A DNA stretch of 64,000 nucleotides from an uncultured Paracoccaceae bacterium (lineage in GTDB: Bacteria; Pseudomonadota; Alphaproteobacteria; Rhodobacterales; Rhodobacteraceae). The notes under the pieces were generated by a model. It was not told the origin of the DNA and ran no database searches. It saw only the letters and a list, made by a program, of their open reading frames with translations. The position numbers and the translations under genes are program-made. The stretch covers positions 496,001 to 560,000 of the forward strand of contig CANLVP010000001.1 in NCBI GenBank assembly GCA_947494675.1, written 5' to 3'. Numbering within the stretch: the stretch's first letter is position 1; each line of letters starts with the position of its first letter. Of this stretch, positions 34,926 through 45,210 are shown in pieces.

Positions 34926-35339
34926 TTACCCTTTCTTGATTTGAATGGTCTGGATAACGCGGTCCGGCTCGCTGCGGTTCAGGTCGATATGCAGCAATCC
35001 ATTTTCCATCGCCGCCTCACCGACATCGACGCCTTCCGCCAGCACAAAGCTGCGCTGGAACTGACGCGCCGCAATGCCACGGTGCAGGAACACACGGCCC
35101 TCGGCATCGTCACTCTGCTTGCCACGCACCACCAGCGATGAATCCTCAACCGTGATGGCGAGGTCATCCTCGGCAAAGCCCGCAACAGCGAGTGTGATGC
35201 GATAAGACCGTTCAGAGGTCTGTTCGATGTTATACGGGGGATAGCCTTCGTTGCCGGTTTTTGCGGTGCGTTCCACAAGGCGTTCCAGCTGTTCAAAGCC
35301 CAAAAGGAACGGATGGGTTCCCAAAGCCAGTTTTGTCAT
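34926..35339 (-). CDS. Hsp20-family small heat-shock chaperone
   Basis: 137 residues with an alpha-crystallin domain (about 35-125): PPYNIEQTSERSYRITLAVAGF, LVVRGKQ and FLHRGIAARQFQRSF. The C-terminal IQTIQIKKG supplies the I-x-I-type oligomerisation motif. It resembles IbpA-type proteins that bind unfolding clients. The ATG at 35339 follows AAGGA at eight bases; the open frame continues to 35423 without support. It is the first gene of an operon with DUF1150. Confidence 0.92.
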   Translation of the reverse strand: MTKLALGTHPFLLGFEQLERLVERTAKTGNEGYPPYNIEQTSERSYRITLAVAGFAEDDLAITVEDSSLVVRGKQSDDAEGRVFLHRGIAARQFQRSFVLAEGVDVGEAAMENGLLHIDLNRSEPDRVIQTIQIKKG

Positions 35340-35498
35340 GCGACACGTCCTTTGATCCAAGCGACATCTCAAATTCGGTCCCGTTACGGCAACCTTAAGA
35401 GAAATATGGGAAGTCAGGCCCATTCGCGCAACCCCAGACTATGCGGATCGCATGAAACACCCTATTCTAGGCGCAACTTGTAATTGACGGATCCGTCC

Positions 35499-35717
35499 AT
35501 GAACTCTTCGCCCCGGATGAACGAAACCGATGTCTTGCGCGTCAAGCTCGAGGTTTTGCGCCGCGAACACCGCGATCTTGATGACGCGATCATGGCCCTG
35601 CAGGAACGCGGCACCAGCGATATGCTGACGCTCAAACGGCTCAAAAAGCAAAAGCTGACACTCAAGGACAAGATCGCCTCTATCGAAGACCGCCTGACCC
35701 CCGACATCATCGCATGA
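35499..35717 (+). CDS. DUF465 (YdcH-like) small helical protein
   Basis: 72 residues, largely one helical hairpin with coiled-coil character (VLRVKLEVLRREHRDLDDAI and LKRLKKQKLTLKDKIASIEDRL), as in DUF465 proteins. A TTG at 35484 is an alternative start. It overlaps the exonuclease gene by 4 bases. The cellular role is unknown. Confidence 0.8.
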   Translation: MNSSPRMNETDVLRVKLEVLRREHRDLDDAIMALQERGTSDMLTLKRLKKQKLTLKDKIASIEDRLTPDIIA

Positions 35718-36331
35718 CCGATCACGTCATTCTGTTTGATGCGGAGTGGCTTGCGACTGCCGATTGTATGAGCCGCATGTGGTTTGGCGCGGATGATCCC
35801 GACCCCATCGTGGTGCAAATCGGCGCCGTGCGTTTGGCGCTGACCGGCGACTACGACATCGACGACACCATCGACATCCTGCTGCAACCGCGTGACCGTC
35901 ATGGCAACCATGTTACACTTGACCATTGGTTTGAGGAATTCACCGGCTTGTCCGATGCCCGGTTGGCAACCGACGGTGTGCCTCCGGCCGAAGGTTTGCA
36001 GCACTTTGCCGATTTCGCCGGTGACGCGCCAATCTATGCCTGGGGCAAGGACGAGTTGATGGTCATGGGCAACAGCGCCTATCTCGCAGGGCTTCCCGCC
36101 CCCATTCCCGCCACGCAGTTTGGTCACGCCGGTCACCTGCTTATCAAGGCGGGCTATCCCGTGGATACAATCAACACCATCAGGTCGCACAACATCGGCA
36201 ACTTCTTCGATTTGCCCAAACGCGGCGGTCAGGCCCACGACGGCCTTGATGACGCGATTGAGGTCGCCCGCGCCATCCAGCACTTGCTGCGTTGCGGAAA
36301 ACTCACGCCTAGCGATTTTCCTCTGGCTTAG
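35714..36331 (+). CDS. DnaQ-fold (DEDD) 3'-5' exonuclease-like protein
   Basis: 205 residues with an RNase H-like exonuclease pattern: exo I FDAEW (Asp9/Glu11), and a C-terminal exo III HDGLDDAIEVARAI carrying the His and Asp of DEDDh nucleases. A middle acidic position (KDELMVMG) may serve as exo II. It could trim DNA or RNA ends; the substrate is unknown. It is translationally coupled to the DUF465 gene, and purE follows after 58 bases. Confidence 0.78.
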   Translation: MTDHVILFDAEWLATADCMSRMWFGADDPDPIVVQIGAVRLALTGDYDIDDTIDILLQPRDRHGNHVTLDHWFEEFTGLSDARLATDGVPPAEGLQHFADFAGDAPIYAWGKDELMVMGNSAYLAGLPAPIPATQFGHAGHLLIKAGYPVDTINTIRSHNIGNFFDLPKRGGQAHDGLDDAIEVARAIQHLLRCGKLTPSDFPLA

Positions 36332-36389
36332 CCAATTGCGCCCGGTTCGCGGCTGGCTATAGTGCCGCTTCCTTTCAGAGGGGATCATC

Positions 36390-36872
36390 ATGACCCAACC
36401 CACCGTCGGTATCATCATGGGCAGCCAATCCGACTGGCCCACCATGAAAGAAGCCGCAGATATGCTCGACGCGCTCGGCGTACCTTATGAGGCCAAGATC
36501 GTCTCGGCCCACCGCACCCCGGATCGCTTGTGGGACTACGGCAAAACGGCAGTCGACCGTGGCTTGCAGGTGATTATCGCAGGCGCTGGCGGTGCTGCGC
36601 ATCTGCCCGGCATGATGGCTTCAAAGACCCGCGTGCCCGTGATTGGTGTGCCGGTGCAGACCAAGGCACTCTCTGGCGTCGATAGCCTCTATTCCATCCT
36701 GCAAATGCCGCGCGGCTTTCCTGTCGCTACAATGGCAATTGGGGCCGCAGGTGCCGCAAATGCGGGCCTCATGGCGGCAGGTATTCTGGCTCTGCAAGAC
36801 GCAGACCTCGCCGCGCGGTTGGATACATGGCGCAGTGATCTCTCGGCCTCAATCCCGGACGCACCTCAATGA
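36390..36872 (+). CDS. purE: N5-carboxyaminoimidazole ribonucleotide mutase
   Basis: 160 residues, class I Pur[13 protein letters not shown] near the N-terminus, [13 protein letters not shown] with the catalytic His, [10 protein letters not shown], and [13 protein letters not shown]. It converts N5-CAIR to CAIR in purine synthesis and pairs with PurK, whose gene overlaps its stop by four bases. AGAGGGG stands a few bases before the ATG. Confidence 0.96.
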   Translation: MTQPTVGIIMGSQSDWPTMKEAADMLDALGVPYEAKIVSAHRTPDRLWDYGKTAVDRGLQVIIAGAGGAAHLPGMMASKTRVPVIGVPVQTKALSGVDSLYSILQMPRGFPVATMAIGAAGAANAGLMAAGILALQDADLAARLDTWRSDLSASIPDAPQ

Positions 36873-37936
36873 CCACTTTGCGCACCGGCGACACCATCGG
36901 CATCCTTGGTGGCGGACAATTGGGCCGGATGCTTTCGGTTGCCGCGAGCCGCCTTGGCTTCAAGACCTGCATCTTTGAACCGGGCGGCGACTGCCCCGCC
37001 AGCCACGTCGCCAATTACCATTTCAAGGCCGATTACGACGATGAAAACGCCCTGCGCGCCTTTGCCGAGGCCGTGGACGTCATCACCTATGAGTTTGAGA
37101 ACATTCCCACATCCGCCCTGGACCTGCTGGAAACACTGCGCCCGATCCATCCGGGTCGCGCCGCCCTTGCCACCTCGCAAGACCGCCTGGTGGAAAAAAC
37201 CTTCCTGCAAGACCTCGGCCTGACCACTGCCCCCTTTGCAGATGTCACCGACGCCGCCAGCATGGATGCCGCAATTGCCAGCATCGGCACGCCCGCCATC
37301 CTGAAAACCCGCCGTATGGGATATGACGGCAAAGGGCAGGTTCGCGTGATGCAACCCGGTGACGCCGCAACCGCCCTCGCCGCCATGGCAGGCGCCCCCG
37401 CGATCCTTGAAGGCTTCATCGACTTCACACATGAGGTCTCCGTCATCGGCGCCCGCACCGCAGATGGGGCCATCGCCTGTTTTGATCCGGGCGAAAACGT
37501 CCACAAGGACGGCATCCTCGACACCACAACCGTGCCCGCACGCCTGACGCCCTCTCAACGCACCGACGCGGTGTTGATTGCGGCAAAAATCCTGAACGCA
37601 TTGGACTATGTCGGCGTGATGGGGCTCGAGCTGTTCGTGACCCCAAACGCACTGATCGTGAACGAGATCGCACCGCGCGTGCATAACTCCGGCCATTGGA
37701 CCCAAAACGGCTGTGCCGTAGACCAGTTCGAACAGCACATCCGCGCCGTTGCAGGCTGGCCGCTCGGCGATGGATCACGGCACAGCAACGTCACCATGGA
37801 AAACCTCATTGGCGCAGACGTGGACAAACTGCCGGAAATCGCCAAGACCGATGCCGCCATCCACCTTTACGGCAAGGCCGACGCCAAACCGGGCCGCAAA
37901 ATGGGCCACGTCAATCGCGTCACGGGCCCCGCCTAA
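36869..37936 (+). CDS. purK: 5-(carboxyamino)imidazole ribonucleotide synthase
   Basis: A 355-residue ATP-grasp enzyme using ATP and bicarbonate to make N5-CAIR from AIR. It begins with GGGQLGRML, contains YEFENIP, the [14 protein letters not shown] nucleotide-binding loop, and [25 protein letters not shown] with metal ligands. It is translationally coupled to purE and followed by repeat B. Confidence 0.96.
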   Translation: MTTLRTGDTIGILGGGQLGRMLSVAASRLGFKTCIFEPGGDCPASHVANYHFKADYDDENALRAFAEAVDVITYEFENIPTSALDLLETLRPIHPGRAALATSQDRLVEKTFLQDLGLTTAPFADVTDAASMDAAIASIGTPAILKTRRMGYDGKGQVRVMQPGDAATALAAMAGAPAILEGFIDFTHEVSVIGARTADGAIACFDPGENVHKDGILDTTTVPARLTPSQRTDAVLIAAKILNALDYVGVMGLELFVTPNALIVNEIAPRVHNSGHWTQNGCAVDQFEQHIRAVAGWPLGDGSRHSNVTMENLIGADVDKLPEIAKTDAAIHLYGKADAKPGRKMGHVNRVTGPA

Positions 37937-37937
37937 C

Positions 37938-38076
37938 CGCTTTTTGGTTGATAAATATCCCCGCCGGAGGCTCCCACGACCGCAGCCCATTCATCGGCCG
38001 AACATGTAAGCCAGACCGGGACGGCGGGCGGGGCGCCTTGGCCGCGGCACGCGGACAACAGCGGCGCTCGTCGGCT
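37938..38076. repeat. Intergenic repeat B, copy 2
   Basis: The AT-rich lead (TTTTTGGTTGATAAATATCC) is followed by a unique 40-base stretch and a 61-base GC-rich block at 38016-38076. That block matches 6764-6823 except for a small indel and a substitution or two. It stands between the convergent purK and esterase genes and touches the esterase stop codon. Confidence 0.6.
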
Positions 38077-38818
38077 ATTCCAGCCCGAACAGAACCCCGG
38101 TCATCGACAAACCGCGATCAAAGCGCCCGGTCTTCAGGAACGCCGCGACCTGCGCCATGACCAGCGGGTTATTCATCATGAACGTATGCGTCACCGGCAA
38201 TTCCATAAAGTCGGTCATGCCTTCCAGCTTGGTGCTCTCGACCGACACCTTGCCATCATCCGCGCCGTCAATCAGCGACGAATAGACCGGGTTCAGGCTC
38301 CGGTTTCCAGCAATGATTCCAACCTCATAGCGGGGCATGTCCAGCTGATTGGGCAAGCTGGAACTTTCCGTCCCAAGCTGCAGCCCCGCCGGGCCATTGA
38401 CCCACTGGAACGGTTCCCAATCGCCAAAGATATCCACCAGCTCTGACCCGTTGTTGGGCGGCCCCAACATCACCACGCGCCCCATCCGATCCGGGCGATT
38501 GTTGGTCAACCAAGCCCGGGCCAATATGCCACCCATGGAATGGGTCACAAAATGCACCCGCTTATCGCCACAAGCAGCCACATCCTGCGCGAGGTTCTCA
38601 TCCACCAACTGCTGGATCGTAAATTCGGTCGACGGATAGCCCTGATTGACGACGGTGAACCCCTCAGCCTCAAGGTAAAGCTGCATCGGCGTGAACGAAA
38701 TCTCTGTCCGGGCCAACCCGTGCAGCATGACCACACAATCATCCGATTGTTCCAAGGCATCCGCTCCCGGTGTGCAAGCCGCCAGCCCAAGGGCCAATAT
38801 CGTTACTAAACGCTTCAT
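38075..38818 (-). CDS. Alpha/beta-hydrolase lipoprotein (lipase/esterase-like)
   Basis: 247 residues. A lipoprotein signal ([15 protein letters not shown]) is followed by an alpha/beta-hydrolase core: [10 protein letters not shown] oxyanion region, nucleophile Ser in [10 protein letters not shown], and candidate Asp (DGADDGKVS) and His (PVTHTFMM). The pattern is that of the LipA/triacylglycerol-lipase-like or PGAP1-like group. The frame extends to 38974, but only the ATG at 38818 gives a signal peptide. The substrate is unknown; it is likely anchored in the envelope. Confidence 0.82.
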   Translation of the reverse strand: MKRLVTILALGLAACTPGADALEQSDDCVVMLHGLARTEISFTPMQLYLEAEGFTVVNQGYPSTEFTIQQLVDENLAQDVAACGDKRVHFVTHSMGGILARAWLTNNRPDRMGRVVMLGPPNNGSELVDIFGDWEPFQWVNGPAGLQLGTESSSLPNQLDMPRYEVGIIAGNRSLNPVYSSLIDGADDGKVSVESTKLEGMTDFMELPVTHTFMMNNPLVMAQVAAFLKTGRFDRGLSMTGVLFGLE

Positions 38819-38906
38819 CCTCTCCAGATAACACTGATTTCGTAAAAAGGAGTAGTCATGACCACCTGACCTTGCGTCGCGAACCCTCCGCCCCCATGGT
38901 CGGCCT

Positions 38907-39362
38907 ATGACCCGCCCTATCCGACTTGCTGTCCGCGCGCTCATCCTTGCCGATGACAAGCTCCTTCTGGTCAACGCCTATCGCGGCAGTGGCGAGTTGT
39001 GGTGCGCCCCCGGCGGCGGCGCTGATCCGCACAGCAGCCTGCACGACAACCTGATCCGCGAAGTGATGGAGGAAACCGGCCTGACCGTCGCGGTCGGGGA
39101 TATGGCCCTGGTCAATGAATTTCACGACCCGGACGGCACATTCCACCAGGTCGATATTTACTTTCGCTGTGATATCGTGGCGGGCCAAACCAGCGCCAGC
39201 CACGTCGATCCAGAGGGGGTCGTCACCCAACATATCTGGGTCACGCGCGACGAACTGGCAAAGCTGCGCGTAAAGCCCGACAGCCTTGCCGCCGTCGCTT
39301 GGCAAGACGCCGATGCGCCCGGCTACGACCCGCTTGAACCTATCGTGAAGTTGACGACCTGA
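38907..39362 (+). CDS. Nudix hydrolase-like protein
   Basis: 151 residues with the Nudix fold and box [24 protein letters not shown]-like at about 35-58 (key residues Gly, REVMEETGL). The first Glu of the GX5EX7REUXEEXGU signature is Ser here, while the metal-binding REUXEE part is intact. It should hydrolyse a nucleoside diphosphate linked to another moiety. The 3' end overlaps the permease gene on the other strand by 23 bases. Confidence 0.82.
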   Translation: MTRPIRLAVRALILADDKLLLVNAYRGSGELWCAPGGGADPHSSLHDNLIREVMEETGLTVAVGDMALVNEFHDPDGTFHQVDIYFRCDIVAGQTSASHVDPEGVVTQHIWVTRDELAKLRVKPDSLAAVAWQDADAPGYDPLEPIVKLTT

Positions 39363-40182
39363 CGAGCAGCGACAGGGCAATCCCACCCAAGACCAAAGCA
39401 CCGGACGTGGCGAATTTCAGTGTCAGCGGCTCCCCCAACAGCACAATCCCCGCGGCCACCGCGATCACAGGCACCGACAGTTGGATGATCGCCGCCAATG
39501 TCGTCGGCAAAGCAGGTAAGACGCGATACCAGAGCGCATAACCCAAGCCTGACGTGACAGCACCCGCTGCAACCGCCGTCAAAATGCCGCCCACCGAGAG
39601 CCCAGGCCCGGCCAAGAAAAGCCCCGGCAGCACCAGCGGCACACAAATCAGGAAATTGGCCGCTGTTCCCGACAGCGCATCGCGCTCTCCCTGCCCCAAG
39701 AGCGTGTAACCGGCCCAAGCGGCCCCGGCCACGCCCATGCTCAGCGCGCCAGCCAAGGGCACCTGCACCGCACCTGCAGGCCACAACAAAAGCACAAGCC
39801 CCGCCATCGCCACGGCGGCGCCAATCCAGCGCATGACCGGCACGGCTTGCCCGCGCCACAAGGCAAAGACAAACATCACCAATTGCACGACCGCAAACAG
39901 GATCAAGGCGCCCAGCCCCGCACCCAGTGTCAGGTAAGCCCATGAAAACCCAAGCATATAGATGGCCAGCGTTAACGCCCCGCCCCAGCGTGCGGCCCCC
40001 GTCAGCACCAGCGTGCCCCGGCGCATTTGCACCAGCACGACCAGCGTTACCGCCCCCGCGATCACGCGGATCACGGCAAAGCTCATCGGGTCCATGCCCA
40101 TCTGCCCCACGCCCAACCGGTTCAGGATTGAGTTGCCGGCAAAGGCGCACATGGTCAGGGTCACGAGCAAAATCAGCTGCAT
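39340..40182 (-). CDS. EamA/DMT-family permease
   Basis: 280 residues with ten hydrophobic helices in two EamA repeats (about 5-130 and 140-275), the second ending LLGEPLTLKFATSGALVLGGIAL. Such proteins export metabolites or amino acids; the substrate cannot be told. The ATG at 40182 is preferred over a TTG at 40224. A 47-codon gene with a strong ribosome binding site lies directly upstream. Confidence 0.85.
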   Translation of the reverse strand: MQLILLVTLTMCAFAGNSILNRLGVGQMGMDPMSFAVIRVIAGAVTLVVLVQMRRGTLVLTGAARWGGALTLAIYMLGFSWAYLTLGAGLGALILFAVVQLVMFVFALWRGQAVPVMRWIGAAVAMAGLVLLLWPAGAVQVPLAGALSMGVAGAAWAGYTLLGQGERDALSGTAANFLICVPLVLPGLFLAGPGLSVGGILTAVAAGAVTSGLGYALWYRVLPALPTTLAAIIQLSVPVIAVAAGIVLLGEPLTLKFATSGALVLGGIALSLLVRSSTSR

Positions 40183-40224
40183 GACCCTTGCCTGCGGGAA
40201 ATCGCGCAGGCTTGCAATCGACAA

Positions 40225-40368
40225 TTAGTCGACCAACGGCAGTGTGATCCCGGCGGCATATGCCACGGCAATTGCGCTGTCTTCGCTCATGTCCCGCTCT
40301 GATGCGCGGGGCGCGATGATATCTAGGGCTGCGTCAAATGATGTGTCGTTGTATTTTGCGAATGTCAT
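40225..40368 (-). CDS. 47-residue uncharacterised protein
   Basis: This short gene encodes a small acidic soluble peptide: MTFAKYNDTSFDAALDII…, then ERDMSEDSAIAVAYAAG, ending ITLPLVD. AGGAGG lies eight bases before the ATG, which is the best Shine-Dalgarno in this region and strongly supports translation. It sits between the amidinotransferase gene (70 bases upstream) and the EamA permease (42 bases downstream), all on the minus strand. No family was recognised. Confidence 0.6.
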   Translation of the reverse strand: MTFAKYNDTSFDAALDIIAPRASERDMSEDSAIAVAYAAGITLPLVD

Positions 40369-40438
40369 TGGTTCGTCCTCCTGCAATCAGGATGACAAAT
40401 CACAACCCACGAAAGCGGATGTCGTATCTGATGCGATA

Positions 40439-41554
40439 TCAGGCCGAAAGCGAGGGAAAATAATCCTCGCAAGTCCCCTCGCGATAGACATCCGCCGTAC
40501 AGCAATGCAACCCACCGCCAAAGGCATAGGCGTCGCGCAGCTCTACCGGCACAACCTCCATCCCCAACTTGTCCATCTGTTCCATCTGGTAAACCTCTGA
40601 GGCCTCGACGCAGACCGTTTTGGGGTCCAGTACCAGCACATTCATCGACAACCACGTCGACGAATAGCACAGCGGCGGCGGCGCATTATGCGCGGGCTGT
40701 GCCGCATCGACGATCTGCCAGTCGTTCTTTTCGAACATGGCGCGCTGTTCTTGCGGCAGGCGACGCTGCGGATTGTTCAAAATCAAACCGGGGCGCAGCG
40801 GGGTGAAAGTTGCGTCGATATGAATGGGATAAGGATCGCCCGGAAAGTTCACCGCATGAACCCGGTGATCGGGGTAGTGGCGGCGCAGCCATTCGATGCC
40901 CTTTTCGTTGGTGGTGAACCCATGCTGAACCACCAGATCACGGCCAAACCGCAGCACGTCAGCGGCATCAAACAGCGACTCTTCCTCGGTGGTGACAAAG
41001 AACTTCTCAGCCGCCCATTTCAGGCGCTTTTCCACACCGATCTTATCGGACAGGTAATCTGGGTGATAATCCGCATCCGTCAAACGCGGCTTTGGCGCGG
41101 CCTCGTGCCGGAAATTGGGGTCTTCGTCCCAGTATTGCTGCATCAGCGGGCGGTAGTTGAGGTATTCAAACCAGCGGCAGCGATAGGACATCGTCGCCTC
41201 AAGGATTTCCGACCCGACCGTCAGCAGCACATCGCGCGGCGGCATGCAGCCAAACTGACTGTCAGTGTGGAAATCCGGTGTGGTGGCAGGCAGTGCATGA
41301 TCAATCGGCGTGGGTCTGTCGACGCGCACCCCACGCTTTTCCAGCATCGCGGCGAAATTGTCCAACAGCTCATTCGCGCGATCAATCGTCTCTTGCGGAC
41401 GCCGTCCCCATTGGCCGCGCATATCGCTATCTTCGGGCACTTTGGCGTCAAGTGCGGGTTCTTCGGGGGGGATATGACAATCGTCCGCGCGTCCAACAAT
41501 GACGTGCTTGAGCGGGTCCCACTCATTCCATGAATTGACGATTGTCTTGGCCAT
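40439..41554 (-). CDS. Amidinotransferase, arginine:glycine type
   Basis: 371 residues of the guanidino-group-modifying superfamily. It begins VNSWNEWDPLKHVIVGRADD, typical of glycine and inosamine amidinotransferases. The catalytic Cys351 lies in GGGLHCCTADVYREG; the catalytic His and Asp lie in PIHIDATF and EESLFDAADVLRFG. It should transfer the amidino group of arginine to an amine such as glycine, giving guanidinoacetate and ornithine. The acceptor is not certain. The ATG at 41554 follows AGGGAG; the longer frame begins at 41623. Confidence 0.85.
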   Translation of the reverse strand: MAKTIVNSWNEWDPLKHVIVGRADDCHIPPEEPALDAKVPEDSDMRGQWGRRPQETIDRANELLDNFAAMLEKRGVRVDRPTPIDHALPATTPDFHTDSQFGCMPPRDVLLTVGSEILEATMSYRCRWFEYLNYRPLMQQYWDEDPNFRHEAAPKPRLTDADYHPDYLSDKIGVEKRLKWAAEKFFVTTEEESLFDAADVLRFGRDLVVQHGFTTNEKGIEWLRRHYPDHRVHAVNFPGDPYPIHIDATFTPLRPGLILNNPQRRLPQEQRAMFEKNDWQIVDAAQPAHNAPPPLCYSSTWLSMNVLVLDPKTVCVEASEVYQMEQMDKLGMEVVPVELRDAYAFGGGLHCCTADVYREGTCEDYFPSLSA

Positions 41555-41640
41555 TTCGCGCGCTCCCTGATGCGTAACGCACGATTGGTAAAAGCGGATG
41601 GCCGATAGGGCAAGATGCGACATGCGCTGTTGCCCAAAAT

Positions 41641-41664
41641 CGGGGACCAGAGGCCCGGTCCCCG
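41641..41664 (-). terminator. Terminator after DUF1127 gene
   Basis: CGGGGACC and GGTCCCCG form an 8-bp stem with an eight-base loop, 16 bases past the DUF1127 stop on the minus strand, followed by ATTTTG. This is a plausible intrinsic terminator. Confidence 0.6.
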
Positions 41665-41679
41665 TTGATTTTGTTTGGC

Positions 41680-41892
41680 TTACTTGGTTGCCAAAAGCTG
41701 GCGTGCATAGTCAGGGATATCAGCATATGTGATGCCGATTTGGTCCAGCTGCGACGGTGTCATCTGGCTCAGCACAGATTCCATACGTGCAACCTGCATT
41801 GCGTGCATTGTGCGTGAAAAGAAGGCTTTGACCGACGCAAAACCTGCGCTGCGATCCATTTCTTCAAGTGTGTGTGTCGACAGATATGCCAT
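41680..41892 (-). CDS. DUF1127 (YjiS-like) small protein
   Basis: 70 residues with a DUF1127-like C-terminal half (RMESVLSQMTPSQLDQIGITYADIPDYARQLL). The ATG at 41892 has AAGGA at eight bases; another ATG lies two codons earlier. Small DUF1127 proteins bind RNA or influence sRNA and phosphate or stress responses in alphaproteobacteria such as Rhodobacter sphaeroides and Agrobacterium. The role here is unknown. Confidence 0.75.
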   Translation of the reverse strand: MAYLSTHTLEEMDRSAGFASVKAFFSRTMHAMQVARMESVLSQMTPSQLDQIGITYADIPDYARQLLATK

Positions 41893-42044
41893 GTCCATTT
41901 TCCTTCGTCTGATCGGCGATGGGAGGATCGCCCTGAATTCTGACACCAATGTAGGAACTCATGCTGCACTTGCACAACGGACAACCCAGCAATGCTGCCA
42001 TGCAGCAATCGCATGGTTGCCCGGGCGTAAACTCTTCATCTGCA

Positions 42045-42080
42045 ACAAAAAAGGGCAGTCCGCATGGAACTGCCCCCTTT
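42045..42080 (-). terminator. Terminator of groESL
   Basis: On the minus strand, GGGGGCAGT and ACTGCCC pair (7-8 bp stem, nine-base loop) and are followed by TTTTTTG, about 80 bases past the groL stop. It is well placed to end the groES-groL transcript. Confidence 0.75.
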
Positions 42081-42161
42081 CATTTGCTTTGGTTGGCGGG
42101 GTTAAGAACGTGTTAACCACGCTCTCGCCCGATGCCGGGTCGCCCGAAGGCGACGCGCGGT

Positions 42162-43808
<1,647 letters not shown>

Positions 43809-43854
43809 TTAGCTCCTTGAGTTTAGAATTTCGTTTGGAAGGGACAGGCCGGGC

Positions 43855-44139
43855 TTACATGATGCCCAAAATGTCGCTTTCCTTCATGATCAACAGGTCT
43901 TCGCCGTCGATCTTCACTTCGGTGCCGGACCATTTGCCAAACAGGACCTTGTCGCCTGCTTTGACGTCCATTGGGATCAGCTCGCCGCTGTCCTTACGAG
44001 CGCCCGCGCCGCAAGAGACGATTTCGCCCTCGGCTGGCTTTTCCTTGGCGCTGTCAGGAATGATCAGACCGCCCTTTGTTGTCTCGTCGCTCTCGATGCG
44101 GCGAACCAGTACACGGTCGTGAAGTGGTGTGAATGCCAT
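43855..44139 (-). CDS. groS: Co-chaperonin GroES
   Basis: 94 residues. It begins [23 protein letters not shown], where the mobile loop that contacts GroEL follows, and ends [20 protein letters not shown]. It caps the GroEL cavity as a heptamer. It is the first gene of the groESL operon, with a GAAGTTC/GGGAAG region upstream of the ATG and CIRCE 35 bases further up. Confidence 0.98.
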   Translation of the reverse strand: MAFTPLHDRVLVRRIESDETTKGGLIIPDSAKEKPAEGEIVSCGAGARKDSGELIPMDVKAGDKVLFGKWSGTEVKIDGEDLLIMKESDILGIM

Positions 44140-44173
44140 CTTTGAACTTCCCTTGGTTCAGTTTCAACTCCCG

Positions 44174-44200
44174 TTAGCACTCAACAGGTTTGAGTGCTAA
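44174..44200 (-). promoter_or_regulatory. CIRCE operator (HrcA-binding site)
   Basis: TTAGCACTC, nine bases, then GAGTGCTAA: an exact match to the CIRCE consensus arms. It lies at the predicted transcription start, between the promoter and groS, so HrcA would repress groESL until heat or misfolding stress. Confidence 0.95.
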
Positions 44201-44207
44201 CGGCGTG

Positions 44208-44236
44208 TAGTTAGGGATCACAATCGGGCGAGTCAA
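44208..44236 (-). promoter_or_regulatory. Housekeeping-type promoter of groESL
   Basis: On the minus strand, TTGACT (44236-44231) and TAACTA (44213-44208) are separated by exactly 17 bases, close to the sigma-70 consensus. The start of transcription would fall at about 44200, at the upstream edge of CIRCE. Confidence 0.8.
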
Positions 44237-44292
44237 CACAATCGGACCCGGTTGATCGTGGAAAATTCAAAAAATGGTCTGTGACGCCGTCG

Positions 44293-44754
44293 CTACTGCG
44301 CAGCGGCATCCGCAATGGATTGGAAAATCAAATCAAGCTCTTGCGCGGCCACAGCCAGATCATCCCCAGCCTCAGCCATGTAGGGGGCGAACACAGTCGA
44401 CGGCATTTTATAAGACAGTGTCGCAGTCCCATCGGCGTTTTCTGTGACATACATGCGGATCGGCGCTTCGATCATGGCCGCGGTGGACAGGTCCAGAATG
44501 CGCACCGCGTAGACATTGTTAAACAGCCCAATCACGCGGTTGCCCGGAATGATGATCCCGCGGTTTTTCGCGGCCCCCGTCGGTCCCGCCTGCGTCACAA
44601 CTCCCATGCCGTTCTCGCCTGCCGCCGCACGCACCGCATCGGTCAGCGCCGCATAGGACTTCTCCGTCTGGATCACGACCCAGCCGTCGCGCGGGGCCAT
44701 CTCAGCCGACAACGGCATGGCGAAAAGGCAAAAGATAAAGGCAAGAAGGCGCAT
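44293..44754 (-). CDS. DUF302 secreted protein
   Basis: 153 residues with a Sec signal (MRLLAFIFCLFAMPLSAE) and a DUF302 domain (KSYAALTDAVRAAAGENGMGVV, NRVIGLFNNVYAVRILDLS, PIRMYVTENADGTATLSYKMPS). The family is often found with sulfur-oxidation and thiol genes; the biochemical activity is not established. It is the last gene of the CcdA-thioredoxin-DUF302 operon. Confidence 0.85.
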   Translation of the reverse strand: MRLLAFIFCLFAMPLSAEMAPRDGWVVIQTEKSYAALTDAVRAAAGENGMGVVTQAGPTGAAKNRGIIIPGNRVIGLFNNVYAVRILDLSTAAMIEAPIRMYVTENADGTATLSYKMPSTVFAPYMAEAGDDLAVAAQELDLIFQSIADAAAQ

Positions 44755-44796
44755 CAGGGTTCCATTCAGTTTGGGTTTAGGGCCGCGTTTCAGGGG

Positions 44797-45195
44797 TTAA
44801 AGCCCCTGATCCATCAGCGCACGAATATCGTCTTCACGCGTTCCCGCCACGATCCGGCCAAGCTCTTCCCCGCCGCGCAGAACCAGCAATGTCGACCGAC
44901 GCGGAATACCGCGCGATGTGGTGACTTCGTGCCGGGCATAGGTGTCCCAATCCACTTTGATAAAGGTCATCGCTTCGTCATAGGCAGGCTCTTCGGCACG
45001 CAACGCGGTGATGACTCGTTCCTGACGGGCGCAGGTGGAACACCAGACCGCGCCATAATCCACGAATAGGGTCTTGCCCGCCGCCAACTCCGATTGGATC
45101 AGGCCCGGTGTGTAGTCCACGAACCCTTCGGCCAGCGCCATGCCGGGCAACATGGCGGCAGTCGCGGCAAGCGCGATAAATGTGCGACGTTTCAT
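44797..45195 (-). CDS. Periplasmic thioredoxin-like protein
   Basis: 132 residues with a signal peptide (MKRRTFIALAATAAMLPGMALA) and a thioredoxin fold with CSTC in VDYGAVWCSTCARQE, followed by IPRRSTLLVLRGG, where Arg-Ser stand around the usual cis-Pro position. It probably receives electrons from the CcdA-like membrane protein encoded 15 bases upstream. Confidence 0.86.
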   Translation of the reverse strand: MKRRTFIALAATAAMLPGMALAEGFVDYTPGLIQSELAAGKTLFVDYGAVWCSTCARQERVITALRAEEPAYDEAMTFIKVDWDTYARHEVTTSRGIPRRSTLLVLRGGEELGRIVAGTREDDIRALMDQGL

Positions 45196-45210
45196 CAGTG
45201 ATCTCCTTGA

